From positions 1 to 28,529 of the forward strand of contig JAPLCR010000605.1 of the NCBI GenBank assembly GCA_026392135.1: a stretch of DNA of 28,529 nt. The letters are read 5' to 3'. The position numbers and the translations under genes were made by a program. Below the pieces are notes generated by a model. The model searched no databases. It was not told where the DNA came from and saw only the letters and a program-made list of their open reading frames with translations. The DNA is from Armatimonadota bacterium. Its GTDB lineage: Bacteria; Armatimonadota; Chthonomonadetes; Chthonomonadales; Chthonomonadaceae. Positions 7,359 through 16,645 of this stretch are shown piece by piece. The first letter of the stretch is position 1; each line of letters opens with the position of its first letter.

Positions 7359-8858
7359 ATGCGTAAAGCAGATGAGATTGAACAACTAGCCCTCGAAACT
7401 CTCTCCAAGCACCAGATGGTCACGCCCGGGCAAAAAATACTGGTCGGCGTATCAGGAGGTGCAGACTCCGTCGCCCTTCTGCACCTCCTGCACAAAAACC
7501 GTGAAACACTCGAAATAGAGCTAGCAATCGGTCACGTTCATCACGGCATACGCGGCAAAGAGGCAGACGACGAAGCAGACTTTGTGCGGCAATTAGCGGA
7601 AGACCTACAGGTACCCCTCTACGTAACCCGCGAGAACGTCCCCGCCGAAAAGAAACGCCTCCATCTCTCCACACAAGAGGCTGCGAGACTGGTAAGGCAC
7701 ACCTTCTTGCGAACCACTGCCCGCCAGATTGGTGCAGAGCGTATCGCAATAGCCCACACCCAAACAGACCGCATTGAGACTATACTTCTACGCATTCTAC
7801 GCGGAACCGGAACCGCAGGGCTAGAGGGCTTCCCTGCGGTAGATTTACCGCTAATTCGCCCTCTCTACGCGATTCGGCGAGAAGAGACCGAGGCATACTG
7901 CCGACAATGGAAATTAAGGATTTGTGAAGACTCCTCCAATCTCAGTTTAGCCTACCGCCGAAACATTCTGCGGCTCGAACTCCTGCCCTATCTACGAGAT
8001 ACCTTTAATGTAGAGATTGACACGGCTCTGCTCAGGCTTGCAGAGATTGCCAAACAGGAGGCAGACTACCTTGATGGCGTAACCCTGAGCCTTATAGGCG
8101 AAGTGGTAGAGCGAAAAATGCCGAACCTCTGGACGCTTAATGGAGCGGCGCTACGGAGACAGCATCGCGCACTACAGAGGCGGCTAGTACGCCATGCACT
8201 TCTCGGTGTGCTGGGGCAGACGCAGAATATCTCGTTTGAACTGCTAGAGTACATACTGGAGCAGGCGGATAAACGGCAGGGAGGAAGCGTCACCTTCAAA
8301 GCATTCCGTAACCTAGCGGGCTACCTCACATACGAGGAGAGTACAGATACCCTTGTTGTCGGGCAACACCTGCCAGAGGATATCGCCCCCCCTTGGTCAG
8401 TCACGCTAAAGGCTCCCGGAATAACGCTTCTGCCCGATGGAAGACAGGTCGAAATAACCCTGTACGCTGAAAAGGGAACTACGCGCCTCTCCCAAAACGT
8501 AGAGCATAGAGACATACAACAAGGGAACCTCTCTCTACCATACGCCACAGCCTTCGCGATACCCAACGAAGCAGTACAGCTACCCCTCGTAGTACGAGAG
8601 TGGCGAGCTGGAGATAAGATGTCTCCGCGTGGTATGAACGGTACAAAAAAGTTGCAAGACCTCTTTACCGACGCAAAAATTCGCGGGAGAGAGAGAAGCA
8701 CATACCCGCTTCTTGTAGACGAAGCAGGCAAGGGGAGGGTGTGGGCAGTATTTGGACTACGCTTGGCAGAAGACGTAGTCTCTCTGGAAGAGGAAAAAAG
8801 ACTCCAAGAGATGCCAAATCGCATCGAAATTCGCATCGAAACAAAGACCTTACTTTGA
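7359..8858 (+). CDS. tilS: tRNA(Ile)-lysidine synthase
   Basis: The enzyme converts the C34 wobble base of the AUA-reading tRNA-Ile to lysidine, using ATP and lysine in the cytoplasm. About 499 residues. The PP-loop ATP pyrophosphatase motif SGGADS lies near residue 32-37, followed by HVHHGIRG and the ARLVRHTFL and AHTQTDRIETILLRILRGTG blocks typical of TilS. The C-terminal substrate-binding domain is present (WRAGDKMSPRGMNGTKKLQD ... LLVDEAG). GTG 7350 and TTG 7353 are in frame, but ATG 7359 has an aaggg SD 8 bases upstream and is preferred. tilS next to ftsH is a widespread bacterial gene order, which supports both calls. Confidence 0.95.
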   Translation: MRKADEIEQLALETLSKHQMVTPGQKILVGVSGGADSVALLHLLHKNRETLEIELAIGHVHHGIRGKEADDEADFVRQLAEDLQVPLYVTRENVPAEKKRLHLSTQEAARLVRHTFLRTTARQIGAERIAIAHTQTDRIETILLRILRGTGTAGLEGFPAVDLPLIRPLYAIRREETEAYCRQWKLRICEDSSNLSLAYRRNILRLELLPYLRDTFNVEIDTALLRLAEIAKQEADYLDGVTLSLIGEVVERKMPNLWTLNGAALRRQHRALQRRLVRHALLGVLGQTQNISFELLEYILEQADKRQGGSVTFKAFRNLAGYLTYEESTDTLVVGQHLPEDIAPPWSVTLKAPGITLLPDGRQVEITLYAEKGTTRLSQNVEHRDIQQGNLSLPYATAFAIPNEAVQLPLVVREWRAGDKMSPRGMNGTKKLQDLFTDAKIRGRERSTYPLLVDEAGKGRVWAVFGLRLAEDVVSLEEEKRLQEMPNRIEIRIETKTLL

Positions 8859-8881
8859 GAGGGCACTACGTGTGCTATAAT
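8855..8881 (+). promoter_or_regulatory. Extended -10 promoter for ftsH
   Basis: A perfect TATAAT at 8876-8881 is preceded by TGC, giving an extended -10. A TTGAGA at 8855-8860 could serve as a -35, with a short 15-base spacer. It overlaps the tilS stop codon and lies 60 bases before the ftsH start, so ftsH can be transcribed separately from tilS. Confidence 0.6.
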
Positions 8882-8940
8882 ATCTGCACGTTTTCTAACC
8901 ACACCGGCAACACAGGGACGGACTGCCGGAGGAGGATGAT

Positions 8941-10893
8941 TTGAAACAGAGTAACAATATGGCGCGTTGGGCACTGGCAGTCGCTATTTTTCTAATCGTG
9001 ATCGCCCTGCTACAATCAGGAGCACTTCGTGGAGGAGGAGCCTCTGATGCTCTCTCCTATAAAGAGTTCCTTACCATCGTCAAAAACAAACCTACAGACA
9101 TCAAGAAGATTGTCGTCTACAAAGAAGAGTTAATCGGCAACTATGCAGAATCCGCCTCCATTCGCACGGGCGGCAAGCAGTTCTCGGTAGTACTTCCCGA
9201 TGCAGGTGAAGCACGCTCCGCACTCTACAAAGTCCTAGATGATAAAGGTGTAGACTACGGCTTCAAAAAGGCTATTCTCGCCGATTGGGTGCAGACCCTC
9301 CTCTCTATGCTCGTCTTTCCTGCGATACTACTCGCTCTACTCTGGGTACTCTTTATGAGGCAAGCCCAAAGCGGCGGGAATCAGGCGATGAACTTCGGAC
9401 GTAGCCGCGCACGACGCTTGAGCGACTCGGTTCCAAAAGTTACCTTCGACGAAGTAGCGGGAGTGGATGAGGCGAAGCAGGAGTTGCAAGAGATAGTAGA
9501 ATTCCTCAAGAACGCGAACAAATTCCGCGCACTCGGAGCCAAAATTCCAAAAGGAGTTCTCCTGCTCGGACCTCCCGGATGCGGTAAAACCATGCTCGCC
9601 CGCGCCGTTGCAGGGGAAGCAGGCGTTCCCTTCTTCCATATCTCCGGCTCCGACTTCGTAGAGATGTTCGTCGGTGTAGGCGCAAGCCGTGTTCGAGACC
9701 TCTTCGAGACCGCCAAAAGCCACCGCCCCTCACTGATCTTTATTGATGAGATAGATGCAGTAGGACGACAGCGCGGCGCAGGCTTGGGAGGCGGACACGA
9801 TGAGCGCGAGCAGACCCTGAACCAACTTCTTGTAGAAATGGACGGCTTCGACCCCAACGCGGGAGTCATTATGATCGCCGCGACGAACCGCCCCGACGTT
9901 CTCGACCCTGCACTCCTGCGTCCCGGACGATTCGACCGCAGAGTAGTCGTAGACGCTCCCGACATTGCAGGGCGCAGAGAGATCCTTAAAGTTCACCTAC
10001 GCGGTAAGCCGGTGGAAGACGACATCGATGTGGATATTCTGGCGAAACTGTCTCCCGGATTTACCGGCGCAGACATTATGAACATGGTAAACGAAGCCGC
10101 CATTCTTGCCGCACGACGCGACCTTACCAAAATATCTATGTCCGAATTCGACGAAGCCCGCGACAGAGTTATGATGGGACCAGAGCGCAAAACGCGTATG
10201 AACTCCGTAAAGAAACTACGGGTCGTCGCCTACCACGAGCTAGGGCACGCTATTGTTGCGGCGTGTATCCCAGACTCAGACCCCGTCTACAAAATTACCA
10301 TTGTTCCACGCGGTACGGCAGGTGGGCTAACATGGTACCTTCCTCAAGAAGAGGGGCTATATACCAAACAGTATATGCTCAATCAAGTCTGCTCCTTACT
10401 CGGTGGACGCGTGGCAGAGGAGATTGTCTTCGGGGATGTAACTACGGGAGCCTCTAGCGACTTAGACCGCGCTACCGACATTGCCCGCTCTATGGTCTGC
10501 GACTACGGAATGAGCGACAGACTCGGAATGGTGCGATTGGGACGACGGCATGGCAATCCCTTCTTAGGGCGCGATGTGATGGAAGACAGAGACTATAGCG
10601 AAGACGTAGCACGCGCCATTGATGAAGAGGTACGCTCTATTATAGACGGAGGCTACGAACGCGCGAGAGCCATACTGCTCGAAAACCGTGAGAAGATGGA
10701 CATGATTGCGGAGGTGCTTCTCGAAAAAGAGACCCTCGTCAATGAAGAGTTTCTATCTCTTCTACACGGTACAGCCACACCAGAGCAGATTATCAAAGGC
10801 AAAACCCCGCCGACGTTGCCCCCTCTTGCGCCGCTCACACCTCCTTCAAACGAGGAGCCGCGTATTCAGCAACTTCGACCTGAGCCGGCTTAA
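8941..10893 (+). CDS. ftsH: ATP-dependent zinc metalloprotease FtsH
   Basis: This 650-residue membrane AAA+ protease degrades damaged or short-lived membrane and cytoplasmic proteins. It has an N-terminal TM helix (about 9-28), a periplasmic domain and a second TM near 118-138. The AAA module follows with Walker A GPPGCGKT (210-217), Walker B LIFIDE (265-270) and the second region of homology ending RPGRFDR. The peptidase domain has HELGH (432-436) for zinc, with Asp507 in SSDLDRATD as probable third ligand. The motif has Leu where most FtsH have Ala (HEAGH), which keeps the catalytic residues. The start is TTG 8941, favoured by an SD (ggaggagg) 5 bases upstream; ATG 8959 is an alternative. 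The C-terminus is Pro-rich. Confidence 0.97.
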   Translation: MKQSNNMARWALAVAIFLIVIALLQSGALRGGGASDALSYKEFLTIVKNKPTDIKKIVVYKEELIGNYAESASIRTGGKQFSVVLPDAGEARSALYKVLDDKGVDYGFKKAILADWVQTLLSMLVFPAILLALLWVLFMRQAQSGGNQAMNFGRSRARRLSDSVPKVTFDEVAGVDEAKQELQEIVEFLKNANKFRALGAKIPKGVLLLGPPGCGKTMLARAVAGEAGVPFFHISGSDFVEMFVGVGASRVRDLFETAKSHRPSLIFIDEIDAVGRQRGAGLGGGHDEREQTLNQLLVEMDGFDPNAGVIMIAATNRPDVLDPALLRPGRFDRRVVVDAPDIAGRREILKVHLRGKPVEDDIDVDILAKLSPGFTGADIMNMVNEAAILAARRDLTKISMSEFDEARDRVMMGPERKTRMNSVKKLRVVAYHELGHAIVAACIPDSDPVYKITIVPRGTAGGLTWYLPQEEGLYTKQYMLNQVCSLLGGRVAEEIVFGDVTTGASSDLDRATDIARSMVCDYGMSDRLGMVRLGRRHGNPFLGRDVMEDRDYSEDVARAIDEEVRSIIDGGYERARAILLENREKMDMIAEVLLEKETLVNEEFLSLLHGTATPEQIIKGKTPPTLPPLAPLTPPSNEEPRIQQLRPEPA

Positions 10894-10916
10894 ATGGGTT
10901 GCGTCACCTACTAAAT

Positions 10917-10948
10917 GCGAAGGCGGTCTAACTTTAGACTGCCTTCGC
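10917..10948 (+). terminator. Hairpin terminator after ftsH
   Basis: A 14-base arm at 10917-10930 pairs with 10935-10948 with one G-U wobble and a 4-base loop, 24 bases after the ftsH stop. The T-tract is weak (taaaaccttgtt), so termination efficiency is uncertain. Confidence 0.7.
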
Positions 10949-11016
10949 TAAAACCTTGTTATTGCCCTCTCAAGGCATTCCAGAATCTACTCTACTCTTA
11001 GGAATTTAAGAGAACA

Positions 11017-13853
11017 ATGAGCGACTTAACTCAACACTTCGGACCCAACACAGGCTATCTCATAGAGCGGTATGAAGCCTTTCTGCAAGATAACAACGCC
11101 GTCTCTGCGGAAGAGCGTGACTTCTTTACCAACAGAAGCCACGAGATAGAAGCCTTTCTCAATCCTCCTGTAAACAACTCTACTCTTTCAGCCTCGCTCC
11201 CCACTCCAAAACGCACTATGCCTACGGAAGAGGAGGTCGCCCGTATTGTAGGGGCGGCACGCCTGCGCCGTATGATACGCGAAACAGGACACAAAGCCGC
11301 GCAGCTTGACCCGCTAGGCTCTTCCCCTCTTGGAGACCGCGACCTCGAACTCAAAGCCCATGGCATTACCAAAGCAGATTTAGAGGCGCTACCAGCAAGC
11401 GTTATCGGCGGAGTTCTAGCAGAGGGCGCAAAGAACGCGCTCATCGCTGTCGAAAAACTGCGGAGCGTCTACTGTGATACGATAGGCTATGAGACAGACC
11501 ATATTCAGATTTCGGAAGAGCAGGACTGGCTCTATGAAGCCATTGAAAGCCGCCGCTACTTTGCGTTTACAAACGAACAGAAAGTCGCACTGTTAGAGCG
11601 TATCACACAAGTAGATACCTTCGAGCGGTTTTTACATAAAGTCTATGTAGGCGCAAAACGGTTCTCCATTGAAGGAACCGATATGCTTGTTCCCATGCTA
11701 GACCTACTTATCCAGCAGTCTGCAAAAACAGGCACGCAAGAGGTCGTTATAGGCCTGGCACATAGAGGACGGCTAAACGTGCTTGCCCACGTTATGGAGA
11801 AGCCCTACTCCGCCATCCTTGCAGGGTTCAAAAAGCTCTCCGAAGAGGAGGCACGCGAACTCTACACCGAGCGTAGCGACTACTCCGGCGATGTGAAGTA
11901 TCACCTCGGTTACGAACACGATGTCAATGCTCCAAACGGTAATCAGGTACGAGTGACTCTCGTTCCAAACCCAAGCCACCTCGAAGCAGTAAACCCTGTA
12001 GTAGAAGGGCGTGCGCGGGCAGCGCAAGATACCCGCGTTGAGCGCGGCAAACCCAAGCAAAACCCAGACTACGCGCTCCCCATCGCCATACACGGCGATT
12101 CCGCATTCCCAGGGCAAGGTGTGGTCGCCGAAACACTGAACCTCTCTCGCCTGGAGGGCTACAACACGGGCGGTAGCATTCATATTATCGTAAACAACCA
12201 GATAGGATTCACCGCAGACCCGCAAGAAAGCCGCTCCACACTCTACGCAGGAGACCTCGCAAAAGGCTTTGAAGTTCCTATCGTTCACGTCAATGCAGAC
12301 GACCCCATCGCCTGCCTTGCAATGACGCTTATGGCGCACGAGTACCGCGAAACCTTCCACAAAGACTTCCTCATCGACCTCGTGGGCTATCGCCGCTACG
12401 GGCATAACGAGGGCGACGAACCTGCCTTCACACAGCCCAAAATGTACGCCATTATTGAGAAACATACACGCCTCCGTGAACTCTGGGCACAACACCTCAC
12501 CGCAGAGGGAGTTATCACCCAAGAGGAGAGTGATGCTCTTCTGATAAAGGTGGAGGCACAGCTGCAAGAGGCGCGAAACAGCAACGAGCAGCCCGTTATG
12601 CACGGTACGCTTCGCCTTCAATACCTCACGGAAGAGGGGGATATAACCGCAGTTCCGCGCGAGAACCTGAGGCACTCCACGAACTCCCCGAAGGCTTCCA
12701 GCTCCATGATCGCATTGGGCGAGGGGTATTTGCAAAGCGCAAAGAGGGCTTGCAAAAACTCAAAGGCATCGACTGGGGACACGCAGAAGCTCTCGCTTTC
12801 GCCTCCATTCTAGCCGATGGAACCCCCATCCGTCTTAGTGGACAAGACAGCGAGCGAGGCACATTTGGGCATCGCAACGCCGTCCTCCACGACCGTATTA
12901 CCGGAGACGAGTACACACCTCTCGAAAATATCCCGCAAGCACGCGCCTCCTTTGCCGTCTACAATAGCCCCCTTTCGGAAAACGCAGTACTGGGTTTCGA
13001 GTATGGTTACAGTATGCACGCGCCCGGTGTTCTAGTGCTTTGGGAGGCGCAGTTCGGCGATTTTGTGAATGGAGCGCAGACGATAATCGACCAATTTCTG
13101 GTCTCTGGAAACGCGAAATGGGGGCAGAATCCCTCTCTTGTTCTCCTGTTACCGCACGGTTACGAAGGGCAAGGACCGGAACACTCAAGTGCGCGTATCG
13201 AGCGGTTCCTACAACTCGCCGCTACTGACAATATCCGTGTTGCAAACTGTACTACCTCCGCACAGTACTTCCACCTTCTGCGCCGGCAAGTACGCCGTAT
13301 CTCCTCCATACCACGCCCTCTGATAGTCTTTACACCCAAATCGCTTCTGCGAGAACCTCTTGCCTGCTCCTCTCTGTCAGACCTTTCAGAAGGCGCATTC
13401 CAGTTCGTTTTGGATGATGAAAGAGCAGAGCAGAACCGCGAAAAGGTGACCCGTATCGTGATGTGTAGCGGCAAAATCTACTACGATTTCCGCAAACACG
13501 CACTCTATGAGAGCGCGGAAAACGTGGCGATTGTGCGCCTAGAGCGTCTCTATCCCTTCCCCGCAAAAGAGTTGCGAGAGCTCGTTACCAGTTACCCAAA
13601 CCTCAAAGAGATTGTCTACGCTCAAGAAGAGCCGCGTAACATGGGCGCATGGCGATTCCTTGTACGCCCCCTCAGTAGCCCGAAAGTGGTAGGCTGGAGC
13701 AAAGAGCCGCGCTATATTGGTCGCCCCTACGCCGCCAGTACCGCAGAAGGCTCCACCTATCATCACGCAATGGAGCAAGAGCGCATTATCACGGAAGCAC
13801 TCACAGGAGCACCCGTTCTCGCGTTGAACGGCAGGGCGCGGGTAAGCAAGTAG
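11017..13853 (+). pseudogene. sucA: 2-oxoglutarate dehydrogenase E1 (SucA/OdhA), interrupted by one-base frameshift
   Basis: E1 decarboxylates 2-oxoglutarate with thiamine diphosphate in the TCA cycle. The N-terminal part (11017 to about 12669, ~551 codons) has HRGRLNVLAHVMEKPYS, GDSAFPGQG and the NNQIGFT motif of the cofactor site. The C-terminal part (to 13853, ~394 codons) has PEGFQLH, DWGHAEALAFAS, GQDSERGTF and HGYEGQGPEHSS. The two lie in different frames. Adding one G near 12669-12670 restores the family-like join NLEALHELPEGF and a total of about 945 residues, the normal length. No slippery heptamer is visible there, so a true mutation or a sequencing error is more likely than programmed frameshifting. 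Without repair, the first frame ends after 598 codons. The antitoxin gene begins 10 bases after the stop. Confidence 0.9.
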
Positions 13854-13863
13854 GGGAGGCATT

Positions 13864-14076
13864 ATGGGAAGTCAAGTAAAAATACAGTACGTATCCGACG
13901 AAGAGGGCAAGCCTGTCAGTGTTATCGTCCCTATCGCGCTTTGGCGCGAAATCGAATCGGAGCGCGAAACTGCGTATCTGCTTCATAGCGAAAACATGAA
14001 GCGTCGTCTTATGGAGGCGAAAGAGCGCGTGAACGGCGTTTCGCTTGAGGACGCTTGTGAAAAACTTGGAATTTGA
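13864..14076 (+). CDS. Phd/YefM-type antitoxin
   Basis: A 70-residue protein: the N-terminal strand region VKIQYVSDEEGKPVSVIVPI leads into ALWREIESERETAYLLHS, then a helix with MKRRLMEAKERV and a C-terminal VSLEDACEKLGI. The ETAYLL...RL-EA pattern is that of YefM-like antitoxins that neutralise YoeB/Txe RNases and repress their own operon. Its SD (ggggagg) overlaps the sucA stop, so translation appears coupled to sucA. It overlaps the toxin start by 20 bases (14057-14076), the usual antitoxin-first order. It is shorter than typical YefM (about 80-90), with a reduced N-terminal DNA-binding part, so autoregulation is uncertain. Confidence 0.75.
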   Translation: MGSQVKIQYVSDEEGKPVSVIVPIALWREIESERETAYLLHSENMKRRLMEAKERVNGVSLEDACEKLGI

Positions 14077-14319
14077 CCTTAACGCCTTTGAGGATTTGGC
14101 ATGGTGGGTCGAATATGACCGGAAAATGGCTCTCCGCACCCTCAAACTCATACGCGAAGTGCAACGCGCTCCTTTGAGGGGGCAGGGCAACCTGAACTCT
14201 TAAAGCATGAATTGACAGGCTGTTGGTCGCGCCGCATCAATCAAGAGCATCGGCTCGTCTATCAGGTATTAGAGCAGGAAGGCAGAGTTCGTATTCTATC
14301 CTGTCGCTACCACTACTAA
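14057..14319 (+). pseudogene. YoeB/Txe-family mRNA-interferase toxin, frameshifted
   Basis: Starting at GTG 14057, the first frame gives an N-terminal YoeB-like half (FDLNAFEDLAWWVEYDRKM ... LIREVQRAP) and runs out of family similarity at 14172, ending at TAA 14201-14203. The other half is in the next frame from 14176 (EGAGQPELLKHELTG ... SRRINQEHRLVYQV ... SCRYHY, TAA 14317-14319). The two halves join as R-A-P-F-E-G if one T is added to the TTT at 14173-14175, giving a normal YoeB of about 88 residues. The C-terminal half carries the Arg and terminal His-Tyr that serve catalysis in YoeB. As sequenced the toxin should be inactive. It sits 43 bases before sucB. Confidence 0.8.
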
Positions 14320-14362
14320 GATTTATAGCGGTATACCTATCCGAAAAGGGAGTATCTAAATT

Positions 14363-15459
14363 ATGGCGATTGAAATCAGGGTTCCTACGCTCGGCGAATC
14401 GGTGGTAGAAGCCTCTATAGGTCGCTGGCTAAAACAGGTCGGCGACACGATTAAGATGGACGAAGCGTTGGTAGAGTTGGAGACCGACAAGGTCAACATA
14501 GAGGTTCCCTCCACAAGTGCAGGGATACTCTCAGAGATAGTACGGCAGACGGGCGACACCGTCGCTATCAACGACCTTCTCGCTACGATAACTACCAATG
14601 GAAGTGTTTCAGTGGCTTCTGCCCCCGTAGCAGAAGCGACTCCCGCCGCCTCCATGATAGAGGATAGCAAAAAGGCGACTCCTGTCGCTAAGCATATCGC
14701 CGACGCAAACAACGTCGATATTACTCAGGTAAGAGGGAGCGGCGCGGGCGGAAAAGTCACAAAAGAGGATGTACAGGCACACCTTCTCGGTCAGCCTGTC
14801 ACTGTTGTCTCTACCCCATCTCCTGCTACGTCAGAGCCGACTGTCCAAAAGGCTACGCCCGCCGTAACCGATCCCCGCATAGAGCGTAAGCCCATGTCAC
14901 GCCGCCGCAGAGTCATCGCCGCCAATCTGGTAAAAGCCCAGCACACCGCCGCCATGCTCACCACCTTCAACGAGGTAGATATGGGCGCGGTCATGGAGCT
15001 AAGGAAGCGGCGTGGAGAAGCATTCCTGCAAAAGCATGGCGTTAAGTTGGGCTTTATGTCCTTCTTTGCAAAGGCGGTAACGGGCGCATTGAAGCAGTTC
15101 CCGCTACTAAACGCCGAAATTGACGGCGAAGACGTACTCGTGAAGCACTACTACGACCTTGGTATCGCCGTTGGAACCAATGAAGGGCTAGTTGTTCCGG
15201 TTTTGCGCGGAGTAGACACAAAGACATTTGCGGCGATTGAAAAAGAGATTGGCGACCTAGCGGCACGCGCTAGAGGCAACAAACTCGGCATAGCAGAGCT
15301 ACAAGGAGCCACCTTCACCGTCACGAACGGCGGAACCCCATGATGTACCTTGCTCTCTCCTATGACCACCGTATAGTAGATGGTAGCGAGGCAGTACGCT
15401 TCCTTGTCTCCGTGAAAGAGATGATTGAAGACCCCGAGCAGATGCTTTTAGAAGGGTAA
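14363..15459 (+). pseudogene. sucB: Dihydrolipoamide succinyltransferase (E2), internal deletion plus frameshift
   Basis: E2 transfers the succinyl group from E1 to CoA. The N-terminal lipoyl domain is clear, with Lys43 in ETDKVNIEVPS. The E3-binding domain lies near residues 105-145 (PVAKHIADANNV ... GGKVTKEDVQAHL), followed by the catalytic core (PMSRRRRVIAANLV ... VGTNEGLVVPVLRGVD ... TFTVTNGGT). At 15336 the frame jumps directly to the last conserved block MMYLALSYDHRIVDG, which is read one frame back from 15340. The roughly 36 residues normally between them (FGSLLSTP ... MH ... RP region) are absent. The open frame ends at 15343 and loses the catalytic DHRxxDG. This is too large for a base-calling error, so it is a real deletion or an assembly collapse. 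A terminator follows. Confidence 0.88.
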
Positions 15460-15475
15460 AACCGCTGGTACTTTG

Positions 15476-15517
15476 CCGCCCCTCTTCCTCACGAACAATA
15501 GGAGAGGGGCGGTTTTT
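15476..15517 (+). terminator. Rho-independent terminator after sucB
   Basis: A GC-rich arm at 15476-15488 pairs with 15501-15512 with one bulged T, and is followed by TTTTT at 15513-15517. It lies 17 bases after the sucB stop and closes the sucA-TA-sucB unit. Confidence 0.85.
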
Positions 15518-15560
15518 GTAAGAGGCTAATGAGATAATCGACGAGAGAGGCAAAAAGGAA

Positions 15561-16610
15561 ATGCGCGTCATTCAGGCAGGATTAGGCGGTTTTGGAGAGA
15601 GCTGGGTGTGGGCTATCAAGAATGTGGGCTTTCAGCACGTTGCGATTGTAGATGCGAACCCCTCCGCGCTAGAGAACGCAAAGAACATACTAGGGCTTCC
15701 CGCAGAGAGGTGTTTTTCCAGCGTGGAGGAGGCTCTTTCTACTGTAGAAGCCGATGGTTTTGTAGATGTCACGCCCGCTCCGCTCCACGTTGCACACAGC
15801 GGTAAGGCACTAGAGCTAGGGCTGCACGTCCTTGTCGAGAAGCCGATGGCAGAGAGTATGGAGGAGGCGCAACGTCTTGTTCAACTCGCAAAACAGAAAA
15901 ACCGCGTCCTTATGGTCACACAACAGAAGCGATACGAAAACGAGCCGCGTCAGATACGCAGAATGATCGCCGAAGGTGCGATTGGCGAAGTTGACCATGT
16001 TGTGGTAGACTTTCAGATACAGGGCATAATGGCGGGTTGGCGCAAGACCATGAAACACCCTTTCTTGCTTGATATGGCGGTGCATCAGTTCGACCTACTG
16101 CGCTACCTTCTGGGGAGAAACGCCGTCCGCGTTATGGCGCAGACATGGAACCCGCGTGTTAGTAATGCACAGGGCGATATGTCCGCCTTCGCCCTCATAG
16201 AGATGGAGGGGGGAGTACACGTCAACTATACAGGCTCCTTCGCCTCTCCGGGTATGGAGACGGGCTGGAATGGGCGTTGGGAGATCACAGGAAGCAAAGG
16301 CTCTATCATCTGGAATGAGCGCGACGATTATGGTAAAATTCGCTACTTTCGTCAGGACGCAGACCTAGCGTGCTACGAGAAGCAACATTTTTTTGAGGGA
16401 TTGGGCTGGGGGGAGGTCATTCACCCTGCCGACATCGGCGCAAAAGGGCATCAGTTCGACCTCTATCACTGGCGATGGTGCATCCAAGAAGGACATGAGC
16501 CGGAGACTAGCGGACGTGATAACCTACACACTCTTGCGCTCACCTTCGCAACGATTGAGTCGGCGGAGACGGGCGGCGCAGTTACTCTCCCAAGCAGCAT
16601 AGACCAGTAG
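15561..16610 (+). CDS. Gfo/Idh/MocA-family NAD(P)-dependent oxidoreductase
   Basis: This 349-residue protein has an N-terminal Rossmann fold (VIQAGLGGFGESW, residues 3-15) and the family motif HVLVEKPMAESMEEA near residue 90-105, with the catalytic-region EKP lysine. The C-terminal alpha/beta domain includes VVDFQIQG, DMAVHQFDLLRYLLG and a region with WEITGSKGSI. The DxxxHQFD segment matches the family's usual catalytic His/Asp area. Members oxidise or reduce sugars, inositols and related compounds; the substrate cannot be assigned. An SD (aagga) is close to the ATG. It follows the sucB terminator and is probably monocistronic or shares a transcript with the next gene 35 bases on. Confidence 0.92.
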   Translation: MRVIQAGLGGFGESWVWAIKNVGFQHVAIVDANPSALENAKNILGLPAERCFSSVEEALSTVEADGFVDVTPAPLHVAHSGKALELGLHVLVEKPMAESMEEAQRLVQLAKQKNRVLMVTQQKRYENEPRQIRRMIAEGAIGEVDHVVVDFQIQGIMAGWRKTMKHPFLLDMAVHQFDLLRYLLGRNAVRVMAQTWNPRVSNAQGDMSAFALIEMEGGVHVNYTGSFASPGMETGWNGRWEITGSKGSIIWNERDDYGKIRYFRQDADLACYEKQHFFEGLGWGEVIHPADIGAKGHQFDLYHWRWCIQEGHEPETSGRDNLHTLALTFATIESAETGGAVTLPSSIDQ

Positions 16611-16645
16611 TAAACCAAACCACACGTTAAAGGCAGAAATATCAG

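Noticed and set aside
11773..12735. Long minus-strand open frame of 320 codons inside sucA
   Set aside because: It is antisense to conserved E1 sequence, has no SD and resembles no family; a codon-usage shadow.
12600..12760. Programmed -1 frameshift in sucA
   Set aside because: No X-XXY-YYZ slippery site at the point where family similarity changes frame; single-base loss explains it better.
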